From Sinomicrobium pectinilyticum (lineage in GTDB: Bacteria; Bacteroidota; Bacteroidia; Flavobacteriales; Flavobacteriaceae), in assembly GCF_003725735.1 (NCBI RefSeq), contig NZ_RJTM01000114.1:1-64000 (forward strand): 64,000 nucleotides of DNA. The letters run 5' to 3'. Within the stretch, counting starts at the first letter, position 1. The number at the start of each line of letters is the position of its first letter. Positions 8,960 through 17,692 of the stretch are shown here, in pieces. A program made the translations under genes and the position numbers. The notes below the pieces were generated by a model that was given only the letters and a program-made list of their open reading frames with translations, was not told where the DNA came from and searched no databases.

Positions 8960-11900
8960 CTATTTCTTCACAATCTTCCTGACAACGCTTGTTCTTAAAC
9001 TCGTCAGCGTAAGAATGTAAACCCCTTGCGGAACTGCGCCTAAATCAAGCACGTGCTCCTGCCCGCTCATTTTCTCTGTCCTGATCAGTCTGCCGAGACT
9101 GTTATGTATATACAGGCTTGCATTCTCCAGAGGTGCTGTAAGTGAAATAGTAAGCCTGTCCGACGCAGGGTTGGGATAAACATCCAGGTTCATAGATCCG
9201 GTCCCGTACGGATTATCGTCACTCTTTTCTGCCTGTAGATCCCCGGGTGTCACGGATCTTAGTTCAACAGGTTCTGTTCCGTATACCAATTCGCCCTGGT
9301 AGTACACCGTTATGTGATCGTTCTCCGCGAACGGAGCTTTTGGCACATAAGAATAGTCTTCCGACTCCTCGAACCCGGACCAGTCCGATTTTGAGATATG
9401 GTATTCAATGTCTCCCGTATCACTTAACGGATAAAAGATTCCCGCGGCAGAATCTATGGAGATCTCAAAATAGGTGTCCGCTCCCGGAACAGCAGGATCG
9501 AATGTCACAAATTCTCCCGATATATTTGCTCCGTCCAACTCTGCATGGTCAATCCGGTATTTCAATCCCGCTTCGCTGTCTTTTGTAAACCAGTACCGGA
9601 TACCCAGGTCTTTGTAATCTATCGGCACATTCCCTTCGTTGTTAAGCTTCAGGACCGTATGTATCTCGTTAGTACCTGTATTGGAATTCATGTTTTTCGC
9701 ATACACCTTTACATTCAATTCCCGCGTTACCGGCAGAGGCTCTGTTCCCCATACCAGTTGTCCGTTCCTGTATAGCGTAATTTGTTCATTTTCTACATAG
9801 GAAGTACCGGGTTGGAATGAATAATCATCGGTCTCATCGAAATCTGACCAATCCGTATTGGATAACCTTGATTGTATTGGCCCTGAACCGGCACCCGGCA
9901 ATAAATCGCCCAAAGCAGCGTCAAACCCGTATTCGATATATCCACAGGCGCCTTCGTACGGTTCCGGCAGGGATACGTAATTCATCTTGACCTTATCCCT
10001 GCCCGATTGAGCATAATCTATCCAGGTATTGATGCCGGCATAGTTTTCTGCAGTAAGCCAGTATCGCATGGTTAGTTGATCATATGCAATTCCAAGGCTA
10101 TCCCCGTTAACTATCTGTAAATAGGGCATAATAACATTATTACTCACGTTCTTTTCCCCGCTCTTGTGCAGCACGCTGATATTCAAAGGAAGTGCCGTAA
10201 AACTTTGGCTAACCGCCGCCGCCGGGTAATAAATACTGTCACCTGCCTGTGAGGCCGTGATAACACTCGCGCCCATCGCATTGATATGAAGCTTATTGCC
10301 ATCAACTATGGTAGCTACTGTGGTATCGGAACTGCTGTAAGTGACCGGCAAACCGGAACTCGCAACGGCAGTAAGTTCAAAATCCGCGTCACCAATGTGT
10401 TTTGCCGATATAGAACCAAAACTAATGGTTTGATCTTTCTTAATCACCACCTCCACAGTATCGGTGGCAGAACCATAATAATTGGTTGCGGTTACAGCAA
10501 CAGGGAATGTCCCTGCTGCATTAGGTATGCCGGATATAATGCCTGTGCAGGCATCTATACTCAAACCCTCCGGTAACCCGACGGCCATGAATTCCTTCGG
10601 CAAATGGGAAGCTACGGTTGGATAATGAAATTCCGAACCGTAGGTCCCTTCTGCAATACTGTCACTGCTGAATTCCGGTAACCGGGCGGGCCGTCCGTAA
10701 AATTCGAGTTCGGCAATACTCCCGTAACCATTCGGCGAAAAATACCGGATATAACGGTAACCTCCGTTATTGGAAAGGGTTTGCTCTGTCATTACCCATT
10801 CGGCAGGTTTCGGAATAACAAATAATATTTCGGCATCACTGAAATCGGGAGTGTTGGCGCCCTGGATTTGGGCCCCGTTCATACGGTGCGAAAAGCCGGC
10901 ACGTGGCGCGTAACGTACCCGCGTAATTATACGATTTCCGTTCTCGCCCAAATCATATCCTACCCAGGCGGTATTTACCGAAGCATCAAAATACGTAGCT
11001 AAATTGCCGTCTACTGCTGCTTCCATAGTCGTAGCAGGATTGTTGCCCCCGGATCCGGAGGTACCTGTCAGCACACCGGAAAGTTTGTTGTCCAGCGAAG
11101 GCCCTGACGGCGACGAATCTCCGCCCTCGCCTATATCATTGATAGCAGCCACCGTATAGAAATAATCTTCGCAATTAACCGCAGTTGTATCTATGTAGCT
11201 GGTTTCATCAACATTTGCAATACGCTCAAACGGGCCTTCCGGGTCGGCAGCCCTTTTAACGTTGTAACGGATTCCTCCCGGGGAAGCCGCCCAACTTAAC
11301 AACACCTGGTTGTTCCCGGCAACAGTTTGCAGATCTTTCGGCGCTGCCGGTGGCAGATGGGCAAGTGTCATTTCGGCTATTTCCGGAGTGCTCAACGCCC
11401 TGTTATAGATCTTAAACTCATCGATCGAGCCTTTCAGATACGGGTCATTATTCTGGCCTTTTCCCATATAGTTATTGGTCGTATTGCCCAGGTCTGAAGG
11501 CCGTTTGGTGAAACCGGTACTGGAGGCTACCGGCTCCCCGTTGAGGTACATGGTTGCCGTATCGCCACTCAGGGTCACTGCTATATGCGTCCAGGTATTC
11601 AGTGGCCAGGTATAGTTGTAGGATACCGTTGGATATCCGCTCCGGGTCTTAATTGCAAACCGGATACCTTCGCCGGGAGTCGATGTTTCCGGGGTCAGGA
11701 ACATGGAGTTGTCGTTCTCGGTACCAAAGTCAAAAATGCGGGCCCATGTTGCCACTTCGTCCAGGCGGACCCAGGTAGTTATGGTAAAATCACCGTTTAC
11801 CCCGCTCATAATTCCCGAAGGCAAGGACACATATCCATTGCTGCTTCCATCCAGTTGTACGCCGTTATTAACTATACCCGGAGCCCGGCTTGCGCCGCTG

Positions 11901-14533
11901 TGGAGGGTACCATCGTTCACGCTCCATGAATCCCCGGCAATAGAACCGCCGGTTTCATCAAAATTCCAGTAACCTACCCTGCCCGGCGTGGCGCTTACTT
12001 CCTCAGAGTCCTCCGATTCTCCCAGTTCATTTATGGCTGAGATCACATAATACCAGGTTGACGTATGATCTACAGTCGTATCACTAAATGAAGTGGTATC
12101 CGGAGTGGCAATAGTAGTGTAGGGACCTCCCCCGGTTTCGGATCGCTTTATGTTGTAAGATTCCGCACTTAAGCTGGCTTCCCATGACAAGTTGATCTGT
12201 GTGGCAGAAACAGAGGCAGCTACAACCCCTTCCGGAACAGGAGGTAAAGCCAGTACCGGTGTAATGCTTACTTCCGTGGAATTCTGGCTTTCTCCCGCAA
12301 AATTTGCAGCCGTTACAACGTAATAATAGGTAGTCCCGTTTTCCAGACCCGTATCTGTATAGCTGGTTCCGGTAAGTCCCGTGGCAACGGTGGTATACGG
12401 CCCCCCACTGGTGGTAGCGCGTTTTAGGTTATAGCCGGAAGCATCAGGCACCGGATCCCAACTTAATGGCACCTGTGTGTTACTTTCGGTTGCTGTTAAA
12501 TTTGCAGGCGCTTCAGGTAGTGTTGTCTCTTCACTTACCACGGATACATTGTCAAATGTAATTGTGGCAGTATTTGTTGGACTTCCCGTACATACGGCAT
12601 ACCCCACATAAACCTGGCTATCCATTGACACGGTCTCGGTACCTACTGTAAACCATTCGATACCGTCGGACGATTCGTAAGCTGTGAACGTATCGCCAAC
12701 CCGTTTGATCCGGAACCATGCGGGATACCATGTGTAGGTATTTCCGAAATGATATGACATGGACGCTCCTTCCTCATTCCGGAACCCCATCCTGGCAAAG
12801 CGTCCTCCACCGTCTCCCAGGGTCATCGCTACTGTCCTTGCATCCTCGGCAAGCGATTCCCTGATCATCAATCCTTTTTTTAAGGCTCCATCGCCTTGCG
12901 ATATCCGCGTAGTAATGGTAACATCACCATTCACCTTTGAATAGAGGTAGCCAAAGTTATCCGCAGTCCCTCCCAGATCCGTTCCGCTGCCGGTAAGTTT
13001 ATACGTTCCTTCATTCACATCTGCATAAGCTGCACTGGCGGTTGTTCCATTACCCACTATTCCGCTCACCCAACCTAACGGAAGTTCACCGGTCTCTTGC
13101 GGGGTAGCCGCATCGGATACCGCAGAGTATTCCCCCGTACCTGCCTGGTTTATTCCGGCAACCCTGTAATAGTAAGTTGTTCCGTTGATAGCATCCCAAT
13201 CGGTGTACTTAGCGGTGGTCCTTCCGTCCCATTCCGCAATTGTTTCATAAGGACCGGTGGCAGATGTGGACCGCTGCACATGATACCCCCTTACGGCATG
13301 ACCTGCCGGGGGCTCCCACTCAAGGTCTACTCTCCACACCCCCGGAGTAGCCGTTATACTTGCCGGAGCAGGAGGAACGGGATGAACCGTAGCATTTGAC
13401 GGCTCCAGGGTGAACGTCAAGGTACCATAGCCAAAATGATCCTTGCTTCCTCCTTCGGGCCTCATAATTTCTGCCATCAGTTGCGTATTGGGAGCTTCTA
13501 ATCCCTGGCGGACTATATAGTGGTTATATATTAGCTCATATACGGGCCGGTCATGAAACCAGCCTCTTCCGTTTATAGAGGGCCATTTGTTATTGGCTGG
13601 CTGGCAATTGTTATAAAAAGAAAAAGGGACGTCTTTCCAGAGGTTATACTGTGCCACATACTCGGCACCGGCCAACAGGCGGTTGTTGTCGTATCCATAC
13701 AGATCCATCCCCTGGTTCCAGGCAATCTGGCAGACCGTAGCCATCAGCCCCACTCCTAAAAATCCGTGGGTCTGGTCTCTGCCGGCCTCCTGCCATTGCC
13801 CCAGGCCATATGGCTGTTCGCCGGGATGAACATGAGGTACCGCATGCCTGATGCTTCCTGTCCCTGCTCCGTTTTTATAATATTCGATCCCTTCGTCAAA
13901 GATCTCCCGGTTGTCGCACAGTACGCCAATAGCTACTAAAGCACCTATATTATTGGCGTCCCAGTTGGTCCAATAATAATCGATACAGCGGCCGTTGTGG
14001 TTGGTCAGAAAATCATGAGCAACGGGATAGAGATAATTGACCATCATATCCTTAAACCGGTTAAAATCACTTTCCGTCCATCTGTCACTTATTCGCATGA
14101 TTTCCCCGGCCATGGCCAGTTCTGCAATACCTATCCCACCCAAACCAACAATATCAGTGTTGCCTCCGGAGGGGACCTGGTTGAGTGTATTTGCATAGTC
14201 GTTAAAAATCCTGATTGCACAATCCGCATGGCTGTCATCCCCGGAAATATACCAACGGATCGCATTTAAATAAGCGGCATGAGCATCCCGTGACATCACC
14301 TGTCGAAGGTTCATATTCGCTCTTGGGGACGCTCTGAAGGTATTTTGTGCCAACGGGTCCTGGACCAGCTTATTCCAGCCGTCAATCCAGGGATGGGCCC
14401 CTTCGGTAACCTTGGTCTTCATACGGTCCAGGTCTTCCCGGGTATGCAAACCTCCCGGGTGTATAAATTCCTGCGATAAGGCATTCCCTGTCAAGGCGAA
14501 TATCAGCAGTAATATTAGTAGTTGTTTTTTCAT
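8960..14533 (-). CDS. Giant multimodular polysaccharide lyase with tandem CBM3 and T9SS tail
   Basis: Predicted secreted lyase of 1857 residues. In order I see: signal peptide; an alginate-lyase-superfamily catalytic domain (about 22-375, TNWDANNIG and EAGRDQTHGF motifs); FN3 (about 385-480); a DUF1349-like concanavalin sandwich (about 485-665); two FN3 (about 670-850); a LamG-type lectin domain (about 855-1050); FN3 (about 1055-1140); a discoidin-like domain (about 1145-1290); a putative Ig domain and an Ig-like domain (about 1295-1465); two CBM3-like domains (about 1467-1615 and 1618-1765, RYWLTAEN and RYWFTKDS motifs); and a T9SS C-terminal domain (about 1775-1857). CBM3 usually binds cellulose, so the enzyme may act on uronic-acid polymer embedded in a cellulosic wall. 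The discoidin-like domain also occurs in the neighbouring glycan-binding lipoprotein. Domain limits are estimates; PL38-like is a best guess for the family. Confidence 0.85.
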   Translation of the reverse strand: MKKQLLILLLIFALTGNALSQEFIHPGGLHTREDLDRMKTKVTEGAHPWIDGWNKLVQDPLAQNTFRASPRANMNLRQVMSRDAHAAYLNAIRWYISGDDSHADCAIRIFNDYANTLNQVPSGGNTDIVGLGGIGIAELAMAGEIMRISDRWTESDFNRFKDMMVNYLYPVAHDFLTNHNGRCIDYYWTNWDANNIGALVAIGVLCDNREIFDEGIEYYKNGAGTGSIRHAVPHVHPGEQPYGLGQWQEAGRDQTHGFLGVGLMATVCQIAWNQGMDLYGYDNNRLLAGAEYVAQYNLWKDVPFSFYNNCQPANNKWPSINGRGWFHDRPVYELIYNHYIVRQGLEAPNTQLMAEIMRPEGGSKDHFGYGTLTFTLEPSNATVHPVPPAPASITATPGVWRVDLEWEPPAGHAVRGYHVQRSTSATGPYETIAEWDGRTTAKYTDWDAINGTTYYYRVAGINQAGTGEYSAVSDAATPQETGELPLGWVSGIVGNGTTASAAYADVNEGTYKLTGSGTDLGGTADNFGYLYSKVNGDVTITTRISQGDGALKKGLMIRESLAEDARTVAMTLGDGGGRFARMGFRNEEGASMSYHFGNTYTWYPAWFRIKRVGDTFTAYESSDGIEWFTVGTETVSMDSQVYVGYAVCTGSPTNTATITFDNVSVVSEETTLPEAPANLTATESNTQVPLSWDPVPDASGYNLKRATTSGGPYTTVATGLTGTSYTDTGLENGTTYYYVVTAANFAGESQNSTEVSITPVLALPPVPEGVVAASVSATQINLSWEASLSAESYNIKRSETGGGPYTTIATPDTTSFSDTTVDHTSTWYYVISAINELGESEDSEEVSATPGRVGYWNFDETGGSIAGDSWSVNDGTLHSGASRAPGIVNNGVQLDGSSNGYVSLPSGIMSGVNGDFTITTWVRLDEVATWARIFDFGTENDNSMFLTPETSTPGEGIRFAIKTRSGYPTVSYNYTWPLNTWTHIAVTLSGDTATMYLNGEPVASSTGFTKRPSDLGNTTNNYMGKGQNNDPYLKGSIDEFKIYNRALSTPEIAEMTLAHLPPAAPKDLQTVAGNNQVLLSWAASPGGIRYNVKRAADPEGPFERIANVDETSYIDTTAVNCEDYFYTVAAINDIGEGGDSSPSGPSLDNKLSGVLTGTSGSGGNNPATTMEAAVDGNLATYFDASVNTAWVGYDLGENGNRIITRVRYAPRAGFSHRMNGAQIQGANTPDFSDAEILFVIPKPAEWVMTEQTLSNNGGYRYIRYFSPNGYGSIAELEFYGRPARLPEFSSDSIAEGTYGSEFHYPTVASHLPKEFMAVGLPEGLSIDACTGIISGIPNAAGTFPVAVTATNYYGSATDTVEVVIKKDQTISFGSISAKHIGDADFELTAVASSGLPVTYSSSDTTVATIVDGNKLHINAMGASVITASQAGDSIYYPAAAVSQSFTALPLNISVLHKSGEKNVSNNVIMPYLQIVNGDSLGIAYDQLTMRYWLTAENYAGINTWIDYAQSGRDKVKMNYVSLPEPYEGACGYIEYGFDAALGDLLPGAGSGPIQSRLSNTDWSDFDETDDYSFQPGTSYVENEQITLYRNGQLVWGTEPLPVTRELNVKVYAKNMNSNTGTNEIHTVLKLNNEGNVPIDYKDLGIRYWFTKDSEAGLKYRIDHAELDGANISGEFVTFDPAVPGADTYFEISIDSAAGIFYPLSDTGDIEYHISKSDWSGFEESEDYSYVPKAPFAENDHITVYYQGELVYGTEPVELRSVTPGDLQAEKSDDNPYGTGSMNLDVYPNPASDRLTISLTAPLENASLYIHNSLGRLIRTEKMSGQEHVLDLGAVPQGVYILTLTSLRTSVVRKIVKK

Positions 14534-14771
14534 GGTTTTAAAGGTTTTTGGTGGTTATTTTTTTATAGTTTTTTCACTCCGGGGCTGATCTGTATTATTG
14601 GTGGTAACCTGTAATAAAAACCTCCCGGATGTACAGGTTCCTGCGGAAAGAGATGTCCTGCCGGGGCAACGGAAAACAATAAAGTCAGGCCATACTTTTT
14701 CATAACAGGTTTACTTTGAGATCGGGGGTCGGATGTTTTTAGCTGATCATGCTTAATACTGTTTTATGTAT

Positions 14772-14809
14772 AAAAAGGCACCCCCTCCGGATTCGGGGGT
14801 ACCCCTTTT
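14772..14809 (-). terminator. Rho-independent terminator after the SusC-SusD-binding-protein operon
   Basis: ACCCCC (14780-14785) pairs with GGGGGT (14795-14800), and flanking AAAAAGG and CCCCTTTT extend the stem. On the - strand the stem is followed by GCCTTTTTAT. It lies just past the stop of the glycan-binding lipoprotein gene, so the large lyase gene downstream probably relies on read-through or its own promoter within 14534-14770, where I see no clear operator. Confidence 0.8.
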
Positions 14810-14820
14810 AAAAGTCATTC

Positions 14821-15846
14821 TTAATTATCAGGCACTCCATAGAATTCCAGTTCGGCAACATTGCCATAACCGTTACCGCTGTAATAATAGATATACCGGT
14901 AGCTTTCTCCCCCGCTATCCAGGGCTGTCTCGGTATATTCCGTAGCGGAAGGAGTTTCCGAAATGGTATATAAGGTGGTATAGGTATTGAGATAATCGGG
15001 GTCATTGGACGCCCTGATCTCACCGCCTTCCATTCTCGAAGGATGGGAAGATCGCGGAAAATAGCGCACCCGGTTAACGAAAGCCTGCTTGCCCTCTCCC
15101 TGGTCAATACCGGCATAACCTTCGGCCGAGGGGGCATCGACAAAAGTTTCCTTATTCCCGTCAAAAGCTGCGGAAACATAGGTATCGGGATTATCGCCCC
15201 AGGAACTTTCATGGCCAAAAACCGTCCCTGCTAACTGAACTTCACCTATCAGGAAGAAAGGGCCTTCTATGGTCTGGGTATCCACATATATACGTATGGT
15301 CCCCGAAGTAGCGTCCGGCACTACCACCCGGATCTCCGAATCCGTGACTGACACTACCTCCGCAGGAGTATCGCCAAATGTTACCCTTATCATATCCGGG
15401 GCATTGCCGAAGTTGGTTCCCGTCAGCGACAGGATCTCTCCGGGATCGGCGCTCCCGGCGGACACGCTCAATAATTCGGCTCCCGGGATATATTCAAAAT
15501 CATCTGGGGTCACTTTCTCATGTGTCCATACCCGGACAGTGATCGGACCGCTCCCGGCTTCTTCCGGAACTGCCACGACAATTTCCGTATCGGAATAACT
15601 GATAATTTCATCGGCCTCGGCACCATCAAATATAATATGCGCAGCTTCGGGAGCATCGCCAAAGTTGGTTCCGGAGATCGTCACAGGGGTAGTGGGACGA
15701 CCTGACTTCGGATGAAAATCGCTTAATGTTATGTCCGGATAGGTCACGATATCCGGTTCAAATTCGGGTTTGCACGATACGGCCATGATAAACCCGCAGG
15801 CCACTGCCATAAAACCCGGCACATACTTTATAGTTGTTGTTCTCAT
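14821..15846 (-). CDS. Surface glycan-binding lipoprotein with two IPT/TIG domains and a discoidin-like domain
   Basis: Occupies the SusE/SGBP position right after SusD and probably holds polysaccharide at the cell surface. I take the start at 15846 (MRTTTIKY), because the longer frame only adds 12 residues before the signal peptide. From that start (341 residues): lipobox Cys at about residue 25 (AVSC); two IPT/TIG immunoglobulin-like domains (TISGTNFGDAPEA and SLTGTNFGNAPDM, about 40-195); and a C-terminal discoidin/F5-8C-like domain (about 205-340) ending in NVAELEFYG. That domain closely resembles the one in the large lyase, with shared RVRYFPR/RVRYAPR, GNGYG/PNGYG and AELEFYG motifs. The binding specificity cannot be read from sequence. 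Confidence 0.85.
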   Translation of the reverse strand: MRTTTIKYVPGFMAVACGFIMAVSCKPEFEPDIVTYPDITLSDFHPKSGRPTTPVTISGTNFGDAPEAAHIIFDGAEADEIISYSDTEIVVAVPEEAGSGPITVRVWTHEKVTPDDFEYIPGAELLSVSAGSADPGEILSLTGTNFGNAPDMIRVTFGDTPAEVVSVTDSEIRVVVPDATSGTIRIYVDTQTIEGPFFLIGEVQLAGTVFGHESSWGDNPDTYVSAAFDGNKETFVDAPSAEGYAGIDQGEGKQAFVNRVRYFPRSSHPSRMEGGEIRASNDPDYLNTYTTLYTISETPSATEYTETALDSGGESYRYIYYYSGNGYGNVAELEFYGVPDN

Positions 15847-15911
15847 TTTTACGAATCTTTTTGGGCACTCCCAATTGGTCACGGTCCGGGAGTGCCCCGG
15901 TTTATCGATAT

Positions 15912-17690
15912 TTAGTAGCCCGGGTTCTGCAGGAGGCTTCCGTTCAGGTTGATCTCTTCTACCGGGATGGGGAGTAAATAATCTGAACGGGACCAGCTTC
16001 TGTTGGCTTCGGAATCTGCAACTATTGCCCGCTTCGGGCCCTCACCCGTATATGGTTTTACAGCCTCTCCGTATTGATAGGCTGAAGGGTCGTACAGGTC
16101 CGGATTGTTCTCATAATCCGTCCCTTCGATAATGGGGCCGAAAACAGGTTCGTTCAATACTTCTTCCGCAATTCCCCACCTCCTCAAATCATTGTACCTG
16201 CTGTTTTCCTGAAACAACTCTACTGTTCTTTCCCTTCGTATCTCCTCAAGAATATCCAGGTTATATGCCGCTGCCATGGCATTGGTAAGCGGGGCTACGC
16301 CCGATCTTTCCCGTACCGGATTGAGTGACTCGTTCAATTCGGCATCCGTGATCGTCCCGTTAAGTTCGTACAAGGCTTCGGCATAGATCAGGTATACCTC
16401 TGCCAGCCTGATGTGCGGAAAATCGGAAGACTCCGTAGCGGCTTCCCGGTAATTGGGGTAATCGTACGACCTGAATTTACGGTTCCAATGGGTATTATAC
16501 CCCCCCTGAAGCATTGATTCGTCTGCGGGGAGCACCACCTCCTGCTCGTTGGTACCTCCGTAGGCATACAGCCTGTAGTCACGGTTTTCCCATTGCTCAT
16601 TGACGGTTTGATATCCCTGGAATAAAGGCGATTTATCGATCGGCAGTCCATCGGTACAGAGAAACATGTCCATATAGTTCTGGCTCATGGAAGAGTAATA
16701 GGAAGCATGGCTGATATTGGTCCTTCCCTGGCGCAAAACATAATCGTATTTACTGTAAAAGATGAATTCCTTATTTGTGGATTTATCCAACCCGGCCGGA
16801 TTGGACCCGCTGTCTTCCAGGTTAAAAAGATAGTACATGGTCAGATTGTTGAGTTCTTCATTGTAATTCCACAATTCAAACCCGCCGTTGTCCATAATAT
16901 CCTTTGACAGTGTAACGGCCTGAGCGAGCATTCCGTCTACGGAAGGATACCCTTCCGGTTTTGCCGTTCCGGCACCTTCTGCCATACCGTCTCCGTCCGT
17001 AGTGGTGCCCACGTATTTTTCCCAGGTTGCTTCAAACAGAAGCGCCCTGGCCAAAAGCGATTGTGCGGCTTCCCTGCTTATATGGCCTTTGTCCGACGTA
17101 CCGATACCCGCCTCCCTTGGCAGTCCTTCAATAGCTGCCTCCAGGTCATTTTTAACCTGGTAAAAAACCTCGTACCGGGAGTTCCTTTTCCCCATGAGTT
17201 CGGGAGAATTTATATCCAGTACCGTGGTTACCACCGGCACACCCCCGAATCTCTGAAGCAGGAAAAAATAATTGTAGGCCCTGAAAAACCTGGCTGCCGC
17301 TACATATTCGGCAATTTCTTCGGGTTCCCCGGAATACTCCCCGGCCTTTTCCAACAGGATATTATTCCCCCTGATGTACTTATAGGAATCTGTCCAGACC
17401 ACATCGGTATTGGAAAGCGTTATATTTCCTCTTCCGTAATTGGTAAAATACAGGTTCAGGTCAGACCCCCGGTCCAAAAGAAGCTGCTGGGCATTGCCCC
17501 CGTCGTGCCAGTTCCAGGCCCACAGGTTATTGTAGAAGGCATTGGCAGCCGTCCTGAAATGATCGGCGGTCTTAAAATAAGAGGACTCTGATAGTGCATC
17601 CGGCCTTTCCAGGTCCAGGAATTCATCTTCGCAGGCTGTTGAGAGTAATATCAGCAGCAGTATATAATTAAATTTTTTCATCGCTTTCAA
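15912..17690 (-). CDS. susD-like: SusD-family glycan-binding lipoprotein
   Basis: Outer-membrane lipoprotein of 592 residues that caps the SusC channel and captures oligosaccharides. The lipobox is LSTAC near residue 20, followed by an acidic stretch (EDEFLDLERPD) of the kind seen in surface-exported lipoproteins. The RagB/SusD TPR-like body follows, with AARFFRAYNYFFLLQRFGGVP and, near the end, IRRERTVELFQENSRYNDLRRW and PIPVEEINLNGSLLQNPGY. It starts 2 bp after the SusC stop codon, so the two are translated from one transcript. The start may be 17690 or the second Met at 17681. Confidence 0.96.
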   Translation of the reverse strand: MKAMKKFNYILLLILLSTACEDEFLDLERPDALSESSYFKTADHFRTAANAFYNNLWAWNWHDGGNAQQLLLDRGSDLNLYFTNYGRGNITLSNTDVVWTDSYKYIRGNNILLEKAGEYSGEPEEIAEYVAAARFFRAYNYFFLLQRFGGVPVVTTVLDINSPELMGKRNSRYEVFYQVKNDLEAAIEGLPREAGIGTSDKGHISREAAQSLLARALLFEATWEKYVGTTTDGDGMAEGAGTAKPEGYPSVDGMLAQAVTLSKDIMDNGGFELWNYNEELNNLTMYYLFNLEDSGSNPAGLDKSTNKEFIFYSKYDYVLRQGRTNISHASYYSSMSQNYMDMFLCTDGLPIDKSPLFQGYQTVNEQWENRDYRLYAYGGTNEQEVVLPADESMLQGGYNTHWNRKFRSYDYPNYREAATESSDFPHIRLAEVYLIYAEALYELNGTITDAELNESLNPVRERSGVAPLTNAMAAAYNLDILEEIRRERTVELFQENSRYNDLRRWGIAEEVLNEPVFGPIIEGTDYENNPDLYDPSAYQYGEAVKPYTGEGPKRAIVADSEANRSWSRSDYLLPIPVEEINLNGSLLQNPGY

Positions 17691-17692
17691 TT

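Noticed and set aside
14534-14770. Operator copy upstream of the giant lyase gene
   Set aside because: No half-site pair and no suitable -7 element found, so I cannot say how this gene is switched on after the terminator.
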